Origin: an uncultured Propionibacteriaceae bacterium
GTDB lineage: Bacteria; Actinomycetota; Actinomycetes; Propionibacteriales; Propionibacteriaceae
Direction of reading: 5' to 3'
Assembly: GCA_937859105.1 (NCBI GenBank)
Contig: CALMAD010000027.1
Location: 1-9,833 of the forward strand
DNA: 9,833 bases
Shown: piece after piece, positions 1 to 6,712 of the stretch
Layout: the number at the start of each line of letters is the position of its first letter
How positions within the stretch are numbered: the stretch's first letter is position 1
The notes under the pieces: model-generated
What the model was told of the DNA's origin: nothing
The model's input: only the letters and a program-made list of their open reading frames with translations
Database searches by the model: none
Program-made: the position numbers and the translations under genes

Positions 1-14
1 CGATCGGCCCCGGG

Positions 15-1166
15 TTAGACGAAGATGTGGTCGGTCAGCACCGGCTGCAGCCCGAGCCGGCGGAGCGCCGACGTCATGTCGTCCACGCTCCGCCCGTCGG
101 AGATCTCGAACTGCCCATCGCCCTCGTCGAGGCCGTCGGCGTGCTGGCCGACCCCGGTGCTCACGCCCGCGGACACCTTCGTCGCGGCTACACCCACCAC
201 GTGGTCGCGGAACGTAGCGCCTTCGCGAGTCGAGACGGTGATGCCCGCGAACGGCAGGGCAAGCCGGTAGGCGCAGAGCACCTGCAGCAGCTCCCGCTCC
301 CCCACGTCACGTGGGTTCATCCCTGCGTCGGCGACCGTCGGACGCAGGCGGGGGCACGACAGCGTGATCTCCGCGTGGGGATATGTCCGCTGGACGCCCC
401 GGGCGTGCACGATCGTGGCGAGCGCATCCCGGCGCCAGTCATCGAGGCCCAGCAAGGCTCCGAAGCCAACGCCGCGCATGCCCCCGATCAGGGCCCGCTC
501 CTGCGACTCGAACCGGAATGGGAAGCTTCGCTTCCGTCCGCCGAGGTGAAGGAAGTCGTACGCAGCCGGGTTGTACGTCTCCTGGTACACGGTGACGCTG
601 TCGGCCCCGGCGTCGTGCAGGACGCGGTAGTCGCCGGAGTTGAGGGGCTGGATCTCGACCCCCACCGTCCGGAACAGACCTGCGGCACGACGGACGGCGT
701 CCGCGATGTACTCGACCCCCGAAAACTTCGTGCTCTCGCCGGTCAGCAGCAGGATTTCCTCCAGCCCGGTGTCCGCGATCGCGCGCAGTTCGGCGTCCAG
801 GGCCTCGGGCGTGAGCCGCGAGCGCCGGATCCGGTTGTTCGCGGAGAAGCCGCAGTACGTGCACACGTTCGCGCAGTAGTTGGCGAGGTAGAGCGGCGTG
901 AAGAGCTGCACCGACGTCCCGAAGTGGGCGCGGGTCGCCCGCTGGGCGGCCTGCGCGATCTCCTCCAGCATCCCGGCTGCCGCCGGCGACAGCAGGACGG
1001 CGGCATCCCGCGGCGTCCGGACGCCGCGGCCGAGCACCGCCCGGACGTCCGCCTCACCGCACCCGTCGAATCGGGCGGTGGCCACGGCATCCAGCACCGT
1101 GGGCAGGAGGGGTGAGCCGAGCCGCTCCTGCCCACTGAAGTAGGCCCAGTGATCGGTGTGCCTCAC
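15..1166 (-). CDS. thiH: 2-iminoacetate synthase ThiH (radical SAM tyrosine lyase)
   Basis: ThiH cleaves tyrosine with S-adenosylmethionine to give dehydroglycine (2-iminoacetate) and p-cresol; dehydroglycine is the C2-N donor for the thiazole ring built by ThiG. The 383-residue product is close to the usual ThiH length (about 370-380). The radical-SAM cluster motif is visible as C98-x3-C102-x2-C105 in [11 protein letters not shown], followed by the TGE block typical of SAM binding. The start chosen is the GTG at 1166, which overlaps the thiG stop codon (GTGA); the open frame extends further upstream but only as an arginine-rich shadow of thiG. It is the last gene of thiS-F-G-H in the window; its TAA stop lies 14 bases from the window edge. 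Family knowledge: ThiH needs a [4Fe-4S] cluster and is typical of anaerobic or facultative bacteria, whereas aerobes use ThiO. Confidence 0.95.
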   Translation of the reverse strand: MRHTDHWAYFSGQERLGSPLLPTVLDAVATARFDGCGEADVRAVLGRGVRTPRDAAVLLSPAAAGMLEEIAQAAQRATRAHFGTSVQLFTPLYLANYCANVCTYCGFSANNRIRRSRLTPEALDAELRAIADTGLEEILLLTGESTKFSGVEYIADAVRRAAGLFRTVGVEIQPLNSGDYRVLHDAGADSVTVYQETYNPAAYDFLHLGGRKRSFPFRFESQERALIGGMRGVGFGALLGLDDWRRDALATIVHARGVQRTYPHAEITLSCPRLRPTVADAGMNPRDVGERELLQVLCAYRLALPFAGITVSTREGATFRDHVVGVAATKVSAGVSTGVGQHADGLDEGDGQFEISDGRSVDDMTSALRRLGLQPVLTDHIFV

Positions 1167-1960
1167 GCGCCCACCTCCGCGAGAAACCCGGTGAGCGGAG
1201 AGGACGCCGCCCCGCCACGCTCCAGCACGCGGCCCGGCCCGGCGAGATACGCGGCGCGGCCCGCCTCGATCGCGCCCCGGAACGCGCCGGCCATGCGCGG
1301 GAGGTCGGCTGCCGTCGCGATCGCGGTGTTCGCCATGATCGCCGCGATGCCCATCTCCATTGCTTCGCACGCCTGCGAGGGACGCCCGATGCCGGCGTCC
1401 ACGATGATCGGGACGTCGATCTCGTCGACGAGGATCTGGATGAAGTCCCGCGTGGAGAGCCCCCGGTTCGATCCGATGGGTGCGGCGAGCGGCATGACGG
1501 CCGCGGCGCCGGCGTCCACGAGGTCCCGGGCGACGTTGAGGTCGGGGTGCATGTACGGCAGGACGACGAACCCGTCGGCGGCGAGCGTCCGGGTGGCGAG
1601 GATCGTCTCGTGGTTGTCGGGCAGGAGGTAGCGCGTGTCCCTGATCACTTCGACCTTCACGAAGTCCCCGCAGCCCAGTTCGCGTGAGAGCCGCGCGATC
1701 CGGACGGCCTCCTCCGCTGTCCGTGCGCCCGAGGTGTTCGGCAGCAGGGTGACCCCCGACGGGATGTAGTCGAGGATGTTCTCGGCGCCGGCCGTCGCCC
1801 GGCGCAGCGCCAGCGTCACGATTTGCGCGCCAGCCTGCTCGACCGCAGCCCGGATGAGCTCCAGGTTGTATTTGCCCGAGCCCAGAATGAACCGGGACGT
1901 GAACTGATGCCCGCCCAGCACGAGGGGATCGGCGCCGTTCGCGGGGGTGTTGCTCGTCAT
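1163..1960 (-). CDS. thiG: Thiazole synthase ThiG
   Basis: ThiG condenses 1-deoxy-D-xylulose 5-phosphate, dehydroglycine and the sulfur carried as ThiS thiocarboxylate into the thiazole phosphate of thiamine. The 265-residue protein has the family blocks in order: FILGSGKY near residues 24-31, the Schiff-base lysine region FVKVEVI (K102 by alignment to the family lysine), APIGSNRGL (160-168), and the phosphate-binding loops DAGIGRPS (188-195) and [10 protein letters not shown] (211-220). The ATG at 1960 overlaps the thiF stop codon (ATGA) and is preceded by AAAGGA at six bases. The C-terminus overlaps thiH by four bases. This is the classic partner of ThiS and ThiH, and the gene order predicts coordinated translation under the upstream TPP riboswitch. 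Confidence 0.95.
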   Translation of the reverse strand: MTSNTPANGADPLVLGGHQFTSRFILGSGKYNLELIRAAVEQAGAQIVTLALRRATAGAENILDYIPSGVTLLPNTSGARTAEEAVRIARLSRELGCGDFVKVEVIRDTRYLLPDNHETILATRTLAADGFVVLPYMHPDLNVARDLVDAGAAAVMPLAAPIGSNRGLSTRDFIQILVDEIDVPIIVDAGIGRPSQACEAMEMGIAAIMANTAIATAADLPRMAGAFRGAIEAGRAAYLAGPGRVLERGGAASSPLTGFLAEVGA

Positions 1961-2640
1961 GTGATGTCCTTTCCGAGAATGAGTTGGACGACCGCGGTCG
2001 CCTGGTGCCCGGCGCAGATCGCCACCCGGGACGCCAGCAGCGGCAGCCCCGAGCCGACGTCGCTGCGGCCGTCGCCGCACAGGTACCAGCGGTCGGTGAT
2101 ACGCCTGGTCGCGATGAGGTTGGCCGGCGCGAGGCCGGCCATGCCGGACGCCCCGACCACGATGGGGCCGCCGGGAAGCGGGCAGAGGGCGTCCACGAGT
2201 ATCGCCTTGGCGTCCGGCTTGTCGAACGCTTCGACCACGATCGGGTAGCCGCCCAGGAGGTCCACCGCCAGCGCTGCGTCCAGCCGGACGCGATCCGTCA
2301 CCACGTCGAGGTACGGGTTGATCCGGACGATCGCCTCCCGCAGCGCCTCGGTCTTGGGCCTGCCGAGGTCCGCGATGCCGTACTGCTGCCGGTTGAGGTT
2401 GGTGAGGTCGACGACGTCGAAGTCGATCAGGTGCAGGCGTCCCACGCCCGTGCGGGCTAGGGCGATCGCGATGTTCGACCCGAGCCCGCCCAGCCCCGCG
2501 ATGGCGACGGACGCCTCGGCCAGCCTCCGCTGCGCGTCGGCCCCCATGCGCGCCTGCAGGGCGTCGACGAGTTGCTCCTCGCTCGGGAGCGTCGGCGTCC
2601 CTCCCCCGCCCTGCGGTCCGACGGACGCCTCCCCGGACAC
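1957..2640 (-). CDS. thiF: ThiS adenylyltransferase ThiF (short family-2 type)
   Basis: ThiF adenylates the C-terminal glycine of ThiS so that sulfur can be loaded. The 227-residue protein is an E1/MoeB-like Rossmann enzyme: nucleotide loop GLGGLGS at 49-55, Mg-ATP acidic segment LIDFDVVD (D73, D75) and the N81-L-N83-R84-Q85 block, with K96 downstream. The paired CxxC zinc motifs of E. coli ThiF are absent; only isolated cysteines occur (C153, C188, C209), which matches the shorter ThiF class common in Gram-positive anaerobes. The first 20 residues are a Gly/Pro-rich tail outside the conserved fold. The start is a GTG at 2640 that shares one base with the TAG stop of thiS; no better in-frame start lies before residue 32, which would cut into the helix preceding the nucleotide loop. 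Confidence 0.92.
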   Translation of the reverse strand: MSGEASVGPQGGGGTPTLPSEEQLVDALQARMGADAQRRLAEASVAIAGLGGLGSNIAIALARTGVGRLHLIDFDVVDLTNLNRQQYGIADLGRPKTEALREAIVRINPYLDVVTDRVRLDAALAVDLLGGYPIVVEAFDKPDAKAILVDALCPLPGGPIVVGASGMAGLAPANLIATRRITDRWYLCGDGRSDVGSGLPLLASRVAICAGHQATAVVQLILGKDIT

Positions 2641-2837
2641 TAACCGCCCCCCATGAACTGGACGATCTCGATCCGATCGCCCTCGTGCGGGACGCGCGTG
2701 GCCCGCTCAGAGCGGGGGACGATCGTCCCGTTGCATTCGACCGCGATCCGGTCGAGGGGGAAGCCCGCCTCATCGAGGTACGCGCCCAGGGTTTTGTCCC
2801 GCTCGCACGGGACCGGTTCTCCATTGAGGAATAACAC
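2640..2837 (-). CDS. thiS: Sulfur carrier protein ThiS
   Basis: ThiS is a ubiquitin-like sulfur carrier; its C-terminal Gly-Gly is adenylated by ThiF and converted to a thiocarboxylate used by ThiG. The product ends FMGGG, giving the required terminal Gly-Gly, and opens VLFLNGEP, the first beta strand and NGE turn of the family. The open frame has an ATG at 2864, but that ATG lies inside the conserved 3' part of the TPP aptamer. The GTG at 2837 gives 65 residues, matching the roughly 66 of E. coli ThiS, and has GGAAG 11 bases upstream. I therefore call the GTG as the start. It is first in the operon, so the riboswitch directly controls its translation. Confidence 0.88.
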   Translation of the reverse strand: MLFLNGEPVPCERDKTLGAYLDEAGFPLDRIAVECNGTIVPRSERATRVPHEGDRIEIVQFMGGG

Positions 2838-2846
2838 GGAACTCTT

Positions 2847-2935
2847 CACTTCCTTCGCCGGCATGATCCGGACAGGTTCGACGGTCCAGGCGGCGTCAGC
2901 CTGTTCTCAACCCGTGCCCGGGCTCCCGTGGGATG
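2847..2935 (-). promoter_or_regulatory. TPP riboswitch (THI element) upstream of thiSFGH
   Basis: Read on the minus strand, the segment has the conserved order of a thiamine pyrophosphate aptamer: CACGGGAGCCCG, then CGGGTTGAGA (the UGAGA core), a short P3 hairpin CAGG...CCTG, then GAACCTGTCCGG and ATCATGCCGGCGAAGGAAG at the 3' side. These are the known pyrimidine- and pyrophosphate-sensing blocks. The 3' strand carries the purine-rich GGAAG that would serve as the thiS ribosome binding site, so ligand binding should hide it and block translation initiation, the usual mechanism in high-GC bacteria. P1 is short here: CAU pairs with GUG across a bulged A and one mismatch. Function follows from family knowledge; the fold was read by eye. 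Confidence 0.93.
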
Positions 2936-2940
2936 GCTTC

Positions 2941-2946
2941 AGCATA
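2941..2946 (-). promoter_or_regulatory. Possible -10 element of the thi operon
   Basis: On the minus strand TATGCT fits the TAnnnT form of an actinobacterial -10 box. Transcription would begin near 2934, almost exactly at the first base of the TPP aptamer, which is a sensible place for a compact riboswitch leader. No convincing -35 is seen (the best is CTGCGG at 18 bp). It is one match to a loose consensus, so confidence is low. Confidence 0.35.
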
Positions 2947-3160
2947 GGCACCCCGAGGACGCGCCCGCAGACGTCCCGGAATCTCCCCCGGGCCCACCGC
3001 GACCGGATGCCGGCCGGCGCCGTCGACCTCCGGGCGAGCCCGGCGAGCCCGGCGAGCGCGTCCGTGGACGCTCCCGCCCCGACGGCCCGCGCATTCTCTG
3101 AATGGCACTGCACGGCCTCCCACGATTCCGGCCCCGACCAGGGTGCTCGTGCGCTACTTT
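2947..3160. other. Divergent intergenic region between thi operon and permease
   Basis: About 210 bases with no convincing gene on either strand; reading frames here are short and arginine/proline-rich. The only structure seen is a small tandem repeat of CGAGCCCGG at 3035-3043 and 3044-3052, with a partial third copy. Promoters for the permease must lie here or just downstream; TACTTT at 3155-3160 is a weak -10 candidate without a matching -35. Confidence 0.5.
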
Positions 3161-3207
3161 TCTCCTGAGATCCATCGGAGCGGTCATCGCCGACCGCAGC
3201 TAGGAGA
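3161..3207 (+). promoter_or_regulatory. Nested inverted repeats covering the permease ribosome binding site
   Basis: An outer pair TCTCCT (3161-3166) and AGGAGA (3202-3207) encloses a perfect inner hairpin GCGGTC-ATCGCC-GACCGC (3180-3197). The right outer arm is the Shine-Dalgarno AGGAG of the permease gene, eight bases before its ATG at 3215. If the leader RNA folds this way the ribosome binding site is hidden, which suggests post-transcriptional control. The inner hairpin is convincing as sequence; the outer pairing is only six bases plus a G-U and could be chance. Confidence 0.4.
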
Positions 3208-3214
3208 TCCCGAG

Positions 3215-4618
3215 ATGGTTGCCCTGCACACCGCCATCGCGATCATCGTGGTGGTCCTGCTCATCATCAAAGCGAAGATCGATCCGGTCATCGCGCTCGT
3301 CATCGGCTGTCTCTACCTGGGCCTCGCCGCCGGCGTCGGCTTCGAGGGCACCGTCAAGGCGATCACCGGGGGCTTCGGCGGCATCATGGAGAAGGTCGGT
3401 CTGTTGATCGGCTTCGGCGTCCTCATCGGAGCGTTGCTTCATACAACGGGCGCCTTCCGCAAGATCGTCGAAGGCCTGCTGAAGGTCTTCGGCACCAAGC
3501 GCATCCCGTACGGTCTGACCGTCGCGCTGGCCACCATCTTCCCGTCGATCTACGTCGACGTGCAGGTCGTCCTCGCGGCGCCGATCGCGCGGCAGTCCGC
3601 GAAGCACATGGGCAAGACGGGCCTCGCGCTGATGGCGGGCGCGCTCGGCTGCGGCATCTTCTGCGGCTATGTGTTCGTCGTCCCCGGCCTGTCCGCCATC
3701 TCGATCTCGGGTCTGTTGGGCATCCCGCTCGGCACGTACCTGCTGTACGGCATCGTGATCGGCCCGGTCACCGCCCTCGTGACGACCTTCCTGTTCAGCC
3801 GCATGCTCAAGCTCGGCTGGTGGAAGTCCGACAAGGACGAAGAGCAGAACGAGGCCCTGAACGAACTCGAGAGCCAAGAGGAGCCGGCGCAAGAGGAAAG
3901 CGTGCCCTTCGTGGCGGCCGACCCGCACTCCGCGGTGGCCGTCGCCGAGCCGAGGACGAAGTCCCTTCCCCTGTCGATCTCGCTCCTGCCGATCATCGTG
4001 CCGCTGTTGATGATCGCCTTCGGGGCGTTCATGGACCTGTTCAACCTCAGCAACGAGTTCATCGCGTTCCTCGGCAACGCCAACGTGGCGCTGTTCGTCG
4101 GCCTGCTGGGCGCCTACGCGCTGTCGCGCATCAGCGTGGGGCGCGACCGGGCAGCCGAGGCGCTGAGCGACGGCCTGCACACGACCGGCGAGATCCTGCT
4201 CGTCACCGGCATCGGCGGCTCGCTCGGCGACGTCATCGAGGCGACCGGCTTGGCGAAGGTGCTCGGCGGCCTGTTCAGCGCGGACGCCAGCGCCCCGATC
4301 GTCCTCTCGATCCTGCTCGCCTGGTTCATCGCGGCGGTGCTGCACCTCTCGATCGGGTCGGTGTCGGTGGCGGCCATCGCGGCGTCCGGCATCATCGCGC
4401 CGATCCTGACGCAGATCAACGTGTCGCCGATCGCGATCGGTCTGGCGATCGCGTCCGGGTCGATGTTCGCGCTGCAGGTGAACAGCAACTTCTTCTGGAT
4501 GTTCAAGGCCCTCCTCGGCCTGACGACCCAGGGCACGCTCAAGACGATGACGACCGTCACGTCGATCGCGTCGTTGTGCTCGCTGCCGTTGGTCCTCGTC
4601 GTGGCGTTGATCTCGTAA
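3215..4618 (+). CDS. GntP-family permease (gluconate/organic-acid:H+ symporter family)
   Basis: Inner-membrane transporter of 467 residues, similar in length to E. coli GntP/GntT. Long hydrophobic segments run across residues 5-45, 62-80, 100-125, 136-200, 250-275, 287-303, 325-335 and 360-465. Family-like blocks include GFGVLIGALLHTTGAFRKI (67-84), SIYVDVQVVLAAPIA (111-125) and HLSIGSVSVAAIAASGIIAP (377-396). The C-terminal block, usually HVND(S/A)GFW in gluconate permeases, reads QVNSNFFW here (421-428), so I do not assign gluconate as substrate. A charged, Glu-rich loop (204-250) separates the two halves. The ATG at 3215 is chosen over an upstream in-frame ATG at 3143 because it has AGGAG at eight bases and begins at the first membrane segment. 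Its TAA overlaps the next start (TAATG). The gene carries only three GGACGCC motifs, unlike its neighbours. Confidence 0.88.
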   Translation: MVALHTAIAIIVVVLLIIKAKIDPVIALVIGCLYLGLAAGVGFEGTVKAITGGFGGIMEKVGLLIGFGVLIGALLHTTGAFRKIVEGLLKVFGTKRIPYGLTVALATIFPSIYVDVQVVLAAPIARQSAKHMGKTGLALMAGALGCGIFCGYVFVVPGLSAISISGLLGIPLGTYLLYGIVIGPVTALVTTFLFSRMLKLGWWKSDKDEEQNEALNELESQEEPAQEESVPFVAADPHSAVAVAEPRTKSLPLSISLLPIIVPLLMIAFGAFMDLFNLSNEFIAFLGNANVALFVGLLGAYALSRISVGRDRAAEALSDGLHTTGEILLVTGIGGSLGDVIEATGLAKVLGGLFSADASAPIVLSILLAWFIAAVLHLSIGSVSVAAIAASGIIAPILTQINVSPIAIGLAIASGSMFALQVNSNFFWMFKALLGLTTQGTLKTMTTVTSIASLCSLPLVLVVALIS

Positions 4619-6132
4619 TGGCCCGGCCGCCGGTCGGTGAGCTGATCGCGGTCGTCACCGACCGCGGGTCGTGGGCGTCCTGGGACACCCCGCCCACCGA
4701 CCCGCCGGGCATCTCGGACGCCTACGCGTCCGACCTGGCGGCGGCGCGCTCGGCGACCGGTCTGGACGAGTCGGTCGTCACCGGCGAGGCGACCTTGGCC
4801 GGACGCCGCGTCGCCCTCATCGCGGGGGACCCCCGGTTCCTGGGCGGCTCGATCGGCGTCGCGACGGCGGTCCGGCTCGCGGACGCCATCGCCCGGGCAA
4901 CCCGCGAGGGCCTGCCGCTGCTCGCCCTGCCGGTCGGCGGCGGGACCCGGATGCAGGAGGGCACCCTCGCGTTCCTGCAGATGGCGAAGATCACCCAGGC
5001 GGTCATGGACCACAAGGCCGCTGGGTTGCCGTACCTCGTGTACCTCCGGCACCCCACGATGGGCGGCGTCTTCGCGTCGTGGGCGTCCCTGGGCCACGTG
5101 ACGCTGGCCGAGCCGGGCGCGCTGCTGGGGTTCCTCGGCCCGCGCGTGTACGAGGCCCTCTACGGCCGGCCGTTCCCGAGCGGCGTCCAGCTGGCAGAGA
5201 ACCTCGAGGCCCGCGGCATCGTGGACGCCGTCGTCCCGCCCGATCAGGTGCGGTCCGCCTGGGCGCGGATTCTCCAGGTGGTGGCGCGGGAGCCGGGTGA
5301 GGGGGCGTCCGCTGCGGCAGCCGAGCCGGACCGCGGCCCGAGCCCCGACCCCGACGACCTCACCTACACCCCCGCCTGGACGTCCGTGCTGGCCACGCGG
5401 CGTCCCGACCGGCCGGGCGTCCGGTTCCTGCTCGCGGGCGCCACGGACGTCACGATGCTCAACGGCACCGGCGACGGAGAGTCGCACCCCGGCTCGGTGC
5501 TCGCGCTGGCGCGGATCGGCGGCGAGCCCTGCGTCGTCCTGGGTCAGTGCCGCGAGGGGCAGACCCTCGAGAACCCCCTGGACGCCGCGGCCCTCCGCGA
5601 GGCGCGGCGCGGGCTTCGGCTCTCCCGGGAGCTACGGCTGCCCCTGCTCACCGTGATCGACACGCCGGGCGCGGCGCTGTCGAAGGAGGCCGAGGAACGC
5701 GGCCTCGCCGGCGAGATCGCCCGGACGCTCAGCGAACTCCTCACCCTCCCCACCCCCACCGTCAGCCTGCTGATGGGCCAAGGCGCGGGCGGCATCGCGC
5801 TGGCGCTCGTGCCCGCGGACCGGGTGTTGGCGTCCGAGCACGCGTGGCTCGCGCCGCTGCCGCCGGAGGGGGCGTCCGCGATCGTCCACCGCGACACCGA
5901 GCACGCGGCGGAGTTGGCCGGGGCCCAGGGCGTCCGCGCGCGGGACCTTCTGCGCAACGGGATCGTCGACCGGGTCGTCCCGGAGCCTCCGGACGCCGCC
6001 GCCGACTCGGACGCCTTCCGCGCCGGACTCTTGGACGCCGTCTCCGCCGAGCTCCGGCGGGTCGTGTCCGCCGACGGCGAGCTCCGGCTCGCGGAGCGCG
6101 CCGAGAAGTACCGCACGCTGGGCGTCCGCTGA
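4618..6132 (+). CDS. Fused beta-alpha acyl-CoA carboxyltransferase (AccD-AccA type)
   Basis: A 504-residue carboxyltransferase with two crotonase-fold halves. Residues 52-208 resemble AccD: GGGTRMQEG (107-115), LQMAKITQAV (120-129), MGGVFAS (148-154) and LAEPGALLGFLGPRV. Residues 300-455 resemble AccA: IDTPGA (347-352), EERG (359-362), GQGAGGIALA (387-396) and LPPEGASAI (414-422). Together they would form the active site that moves carboxylate from biotin to acetyl-CoA, as in fatty acid synthesis. The four-cysteine zinc ribbon at the N-terminus of E. coli AccD is missing, and an Ala/Pro/Asp-rich linker (226-250) joins the halves. The ATG shares a base with the permease stop (TAATG), so the two are probably translationally coupled. 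Biotin carboxylase and biotin carrier genes are not in the window. Acetyl-CoA is the most likely acceptor by similarity, but another acyl-CoA cannot be excluded. Confidence 0.85.
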   Translation: MARPPVGELIAVVTDRGSWASWDTPPTDPPGISDAYASDLAAARSATGLDESVVTGEATLAGRRVALIAGDPRFLGGSIGVATAVRLADAIARATREGLPLLALPVGGGTRMQEGTLAFLQMAKITQAVMDHKAAGLPYLVYLRHPTMGGVFASWASLGHVTLAEPGALLGFLGPRVYEALYGRPFPSGVQLAENLEARGIVDAVVPPDQVRSAWARILQVVAREPGEGASAAAAEPDRGPSPDPDDLTYTPAWTSVLATRRPDRPGVRFLLAGATDVTMLNGTGDGESHPGSVLALARIGGEPCVVLGQCREGQTLENPLDAAALREARRGLRLSRELRLPLLTVIDTPGAALSKEAEERGLAGEIARTLSELLTLPTPTVSLLMGQGAGGIALALVPADRVLASEHAWLAPLPPEGASAIVHRDTEHAAELAGAQGVRARDLLRNGIVDRVVPEPPDAAADSDAFRAGLLDAVSAELRRVVSADGELRLAERAEKYRTLGVR

Positions 6133-6157
6133 CCGCCCGATCGCGACGCGCGGGAGT

Positions 6158-6242
6158 CCTGTCCACCCCGGCGTCCACCTTCGACCCACAGGGTTATCCA
6201 CAGGCGCATCCACACCTGGGGAGCACGACACGGCTGTAGTTC
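6158..6242 (+). repeat. 85-bp DnaA-box repeat, copy 1
   Basis: Starts 26 bases after the carboxyltransferase stop. Five same-strand units begin at 6162, 6174, 6185, 6197 and 6209 (TCCACC, TCCACC, CCCACA, TCCACA, TCCACA), spaced 12, 11, 12 and 12 bp. The fourth is part of a perfect DnaA box TTATCCACA (6194-6202). An imperfect inverted unit CTGGGGA follows, then CACGGCTGTAGTTC, shared exactly with copy 3. No terminal inverted repeats or coding capacity are seen. Confidence 0.85.
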
Positions 6243-6380
6243 TGGACCGCCCACCCAGGCGCGACACCTTGTCGCATCGTGACCGTCCCCGCCGCGGGAC
6301 TGCCCGATCACCCAGGCCTACGGATCGCAGGAGCCCTCGGGACTCGCGACCGGAGGTCAGCAGCCTCGGCCCCGGACGCG
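6243..6380. other. Intergenic spacer between repeat copies 1 and 2
   Basis: No gene is supported. The one clear feature is a perfect inverted repeat GCGACA-CCT-TGTCGC at 6261-6275, which could be a small operator or hairpin; it is not followed by a T-run, so I do not call it a terminator. Confidence 0.5.
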
Positions 6381-6466
6381 CCCGTCCAGCCGGGCATCCA
6401 CCGCGCACGCACAAGGTTATCCACAACCCTGTCCACACCTGGGGAGAACTACACGTCTGTCATTTC
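6381..6466 (+). repeat. 85-bp DnaA-box repeat, copy 2
   Basis: Same orientation and layout as copy 1. Units begin at 6385, 6397, 6408, 6420 and 6432 (TCCAGC, TCCACC, CGCACA, TCCACA, TCCACA), again spaced 12, 11, 12 and 12 bp. The perfect DnaA box TTATCCACA is at 6417-6425 and a second box-like TGTCCACA overlaps unit five. The inverted unit reads CTGGGGA. The right end is the most diverged (TCTGTCATTTC). It lies directly upstream of the broken antitoxin relic. Confidence 0.85.
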
Positions 6467-6499
6467 AGGCCCCCGGCAGCAAGGTCACGCGCGGTCACA

Positions 6500-6666
6500 A
6501 TGGGCCAAGACGCTCCAAGTCCGACTGAACGCCGAGGAGTTGGGCGCTTTGACCCTGTTGGCCGAGCAGCGCGGCGTTCCCGTTTCAACCCTGGCCCGAG
6601 ACTTCCTCCTCTCCCATCTGGCAAGCACCGACGATTCCCCCACAGCGTTGATCGCCAAGATCCGAG
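6500..6666 (+). pseudogene. Relic of a ribbon-helix-helix (CopG/VapB-like) antitoxin
   Basis: The frame beginning at TGG (6501) reads AKTLQVRLNAEELGALTLLA and continues with EQRGVPVSTLARDFLLSHLA, the strand-helix-helix pattern of an RHH DNA-binding antitoxin. That frame has no ATG, GTG or TTG near its start. An ATG at 6500 sits one base out of frame: ATGGGCC here would be ATGGCC in an intact gene, giving MAKTLQVRLN. One extra G in a G-run at the start codon therefore explains the loss. The similarity fades after residue 55 (ALIAKIRA), there is no stop in this frame before the convergent HAD gene, and no PIN or other toxin follows. No clear ribosome binding site is seen. It is either a decayed orphan antitoxin or an intact N-terminus with a sequencing error. 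Confidence 0.55.
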
Positions 6667-6700
6667 CCGGTTCGCCGAGACGCTGGCCCCGTTCGGCTCG
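6663..6700 (-). terminator. Possible hairpin after the deoR-HAD operon
   Basis: CGAGCCG (6663-6669) and CGGCTCG (6694-6700) form a perfect 7-bp GC-rich inverted repeat beginning 12 bases past the HAD stop. The loop is 24 bases and there is no U-tract, so it is a weak candidate. Confidence 0.22.
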
Positions 6701-6712
6701 CGGCAGTATCGC

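Noticed and set aside
1961..2824. Extension of thiG upstream to a 553-residue protein
   Set aside because: The added part is an Arg/Gly/Pro-rich shadow of thiF; ThiG itself begins at the ATG at 1960 with a good ribosome binding site.
3035..3057. Short tandem repeat CGAGCCCGG
   Set aside because: Only two full units in GC-rich non-coding DNA; likely slippage with no supporting context.
3200..4345. A long minus-strand frame opposite the permease
   Set aside because: Its Glu/Asp/Arg/Gln-rich low-complexity product is typical of an antisense shadow, while the plus strand shows membrane segments and family blocks.
4618..6132. Carboxyltransferase as malonate decarboxylase subunits
   Set aside because: The RMQEG, MGGVFAS and IDTPGA/EERG blocks match the acetyl-CoA carboxylase type rather than the malonate decarboxylase beta/gamma subunits, and no other mdc gene is present.
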